Source: an uncultured Bacilli bacterium (GTDB lineage: Bacteria > Bacillota_I > Bacilli_A > RF39 > UBA660). Taken from it: 5,654 bases of DNA. Positions 5,647-5,654 of the stretch are shown piece after piece (position 1 is the first letter of the stretch; every line of letters starts with the position of its first letter). The position numbers and the translations under genes were made by a program. The stretch lies in contig CANQYN010000061.1 in NCBI GenBank assembly GCA_947628105.1, positions 1 through 5,654 of the forward strand, in the 5' to 3' direction. The notes beneath the pieces were generated by a model. The model ran no database searches and was not told the origin of the DNA. It saw nothing but the letters and a program-made list of their open reading frames with translations.

Positions 5647-5654
5647 AAAGATGT

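Noticed and set aside
1..5654. Mycoplasma-type genetic code (TGA as Trp), tRNA/rRNA genes, CRISPR arrays or insertion sequences
   Set aside because: Trp codons in the clear genes are TGG and no TGA interrupts them; no cloverleaf-like tRNA, direct-repeat array, transposase or terminal inverted repeats were seen.

Overview
The window comes from a low-GC Gram-positive bacterium of the Bacillota, most likely a Bacilli-type lineage. The evidence is strong A+T bias, Shine-Dalgarno (SD) sites of the AAGGAG type, and the pair primary sigma factor gene followed by trmK, which is typical of Bacillota. Every tryptophan read in the clear genes is TGG, and TGA closes the sigma factor, so the standard bacterial code fits better than the mycoplasma code. 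No species can be named from this sequence alone.

Layout. (1) Bases 1-1431, plus strand: the C-terminal two thirds of the primary sigma factor RpoD/SigA, cut by the window edge, overlapping the start of trmK (tRNA m1A22 methyltransferase). (2) Bases 1401-1736, minus strand: a 111-residue protein resembling the YqfQ family, convergent with trmK and overlapping its 3' end by 31 bp. (3) Bases 1737-1870: a short divergent intergenic region with a good sigma-A promoter to the right and a 7-bp-arm palindrome over its -35. (4) Bases 1871-5557, plus strand: a type IV pilus / competence-pseudopilus type operon. It holds a PilC/GspF/ComGB-like membrane platform gene in two reading frames, a complete prepilin peptidase (PilD/ComC), and a lipoprotein with two related extracellular domains. 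(5) Bases 5558-5654: two consecutive hairpins, the second a plausible terminator for the operon, then a possible -10 element for a gene beyond the window.

The most notable point is the platform gene. Its first frame (1871-3007) encodes a long Lys/Glu-rich coiled-coil region followed by what looks like the small N-terminal domain of GspF/PilC. The two transmembrane GspF domains follow in the -1 frame (homology from about 2998 to 4038). One missing base near 2996-3001 would explain the break, so this is either a single-locus indel (real or an assembly error) or a gene deliberately split here. The very long charged extension on a pilus platform protein is itself unusual. No pilin and no assembly ATPase lie in the window, so the system must be completed from elsewhere in the genome.
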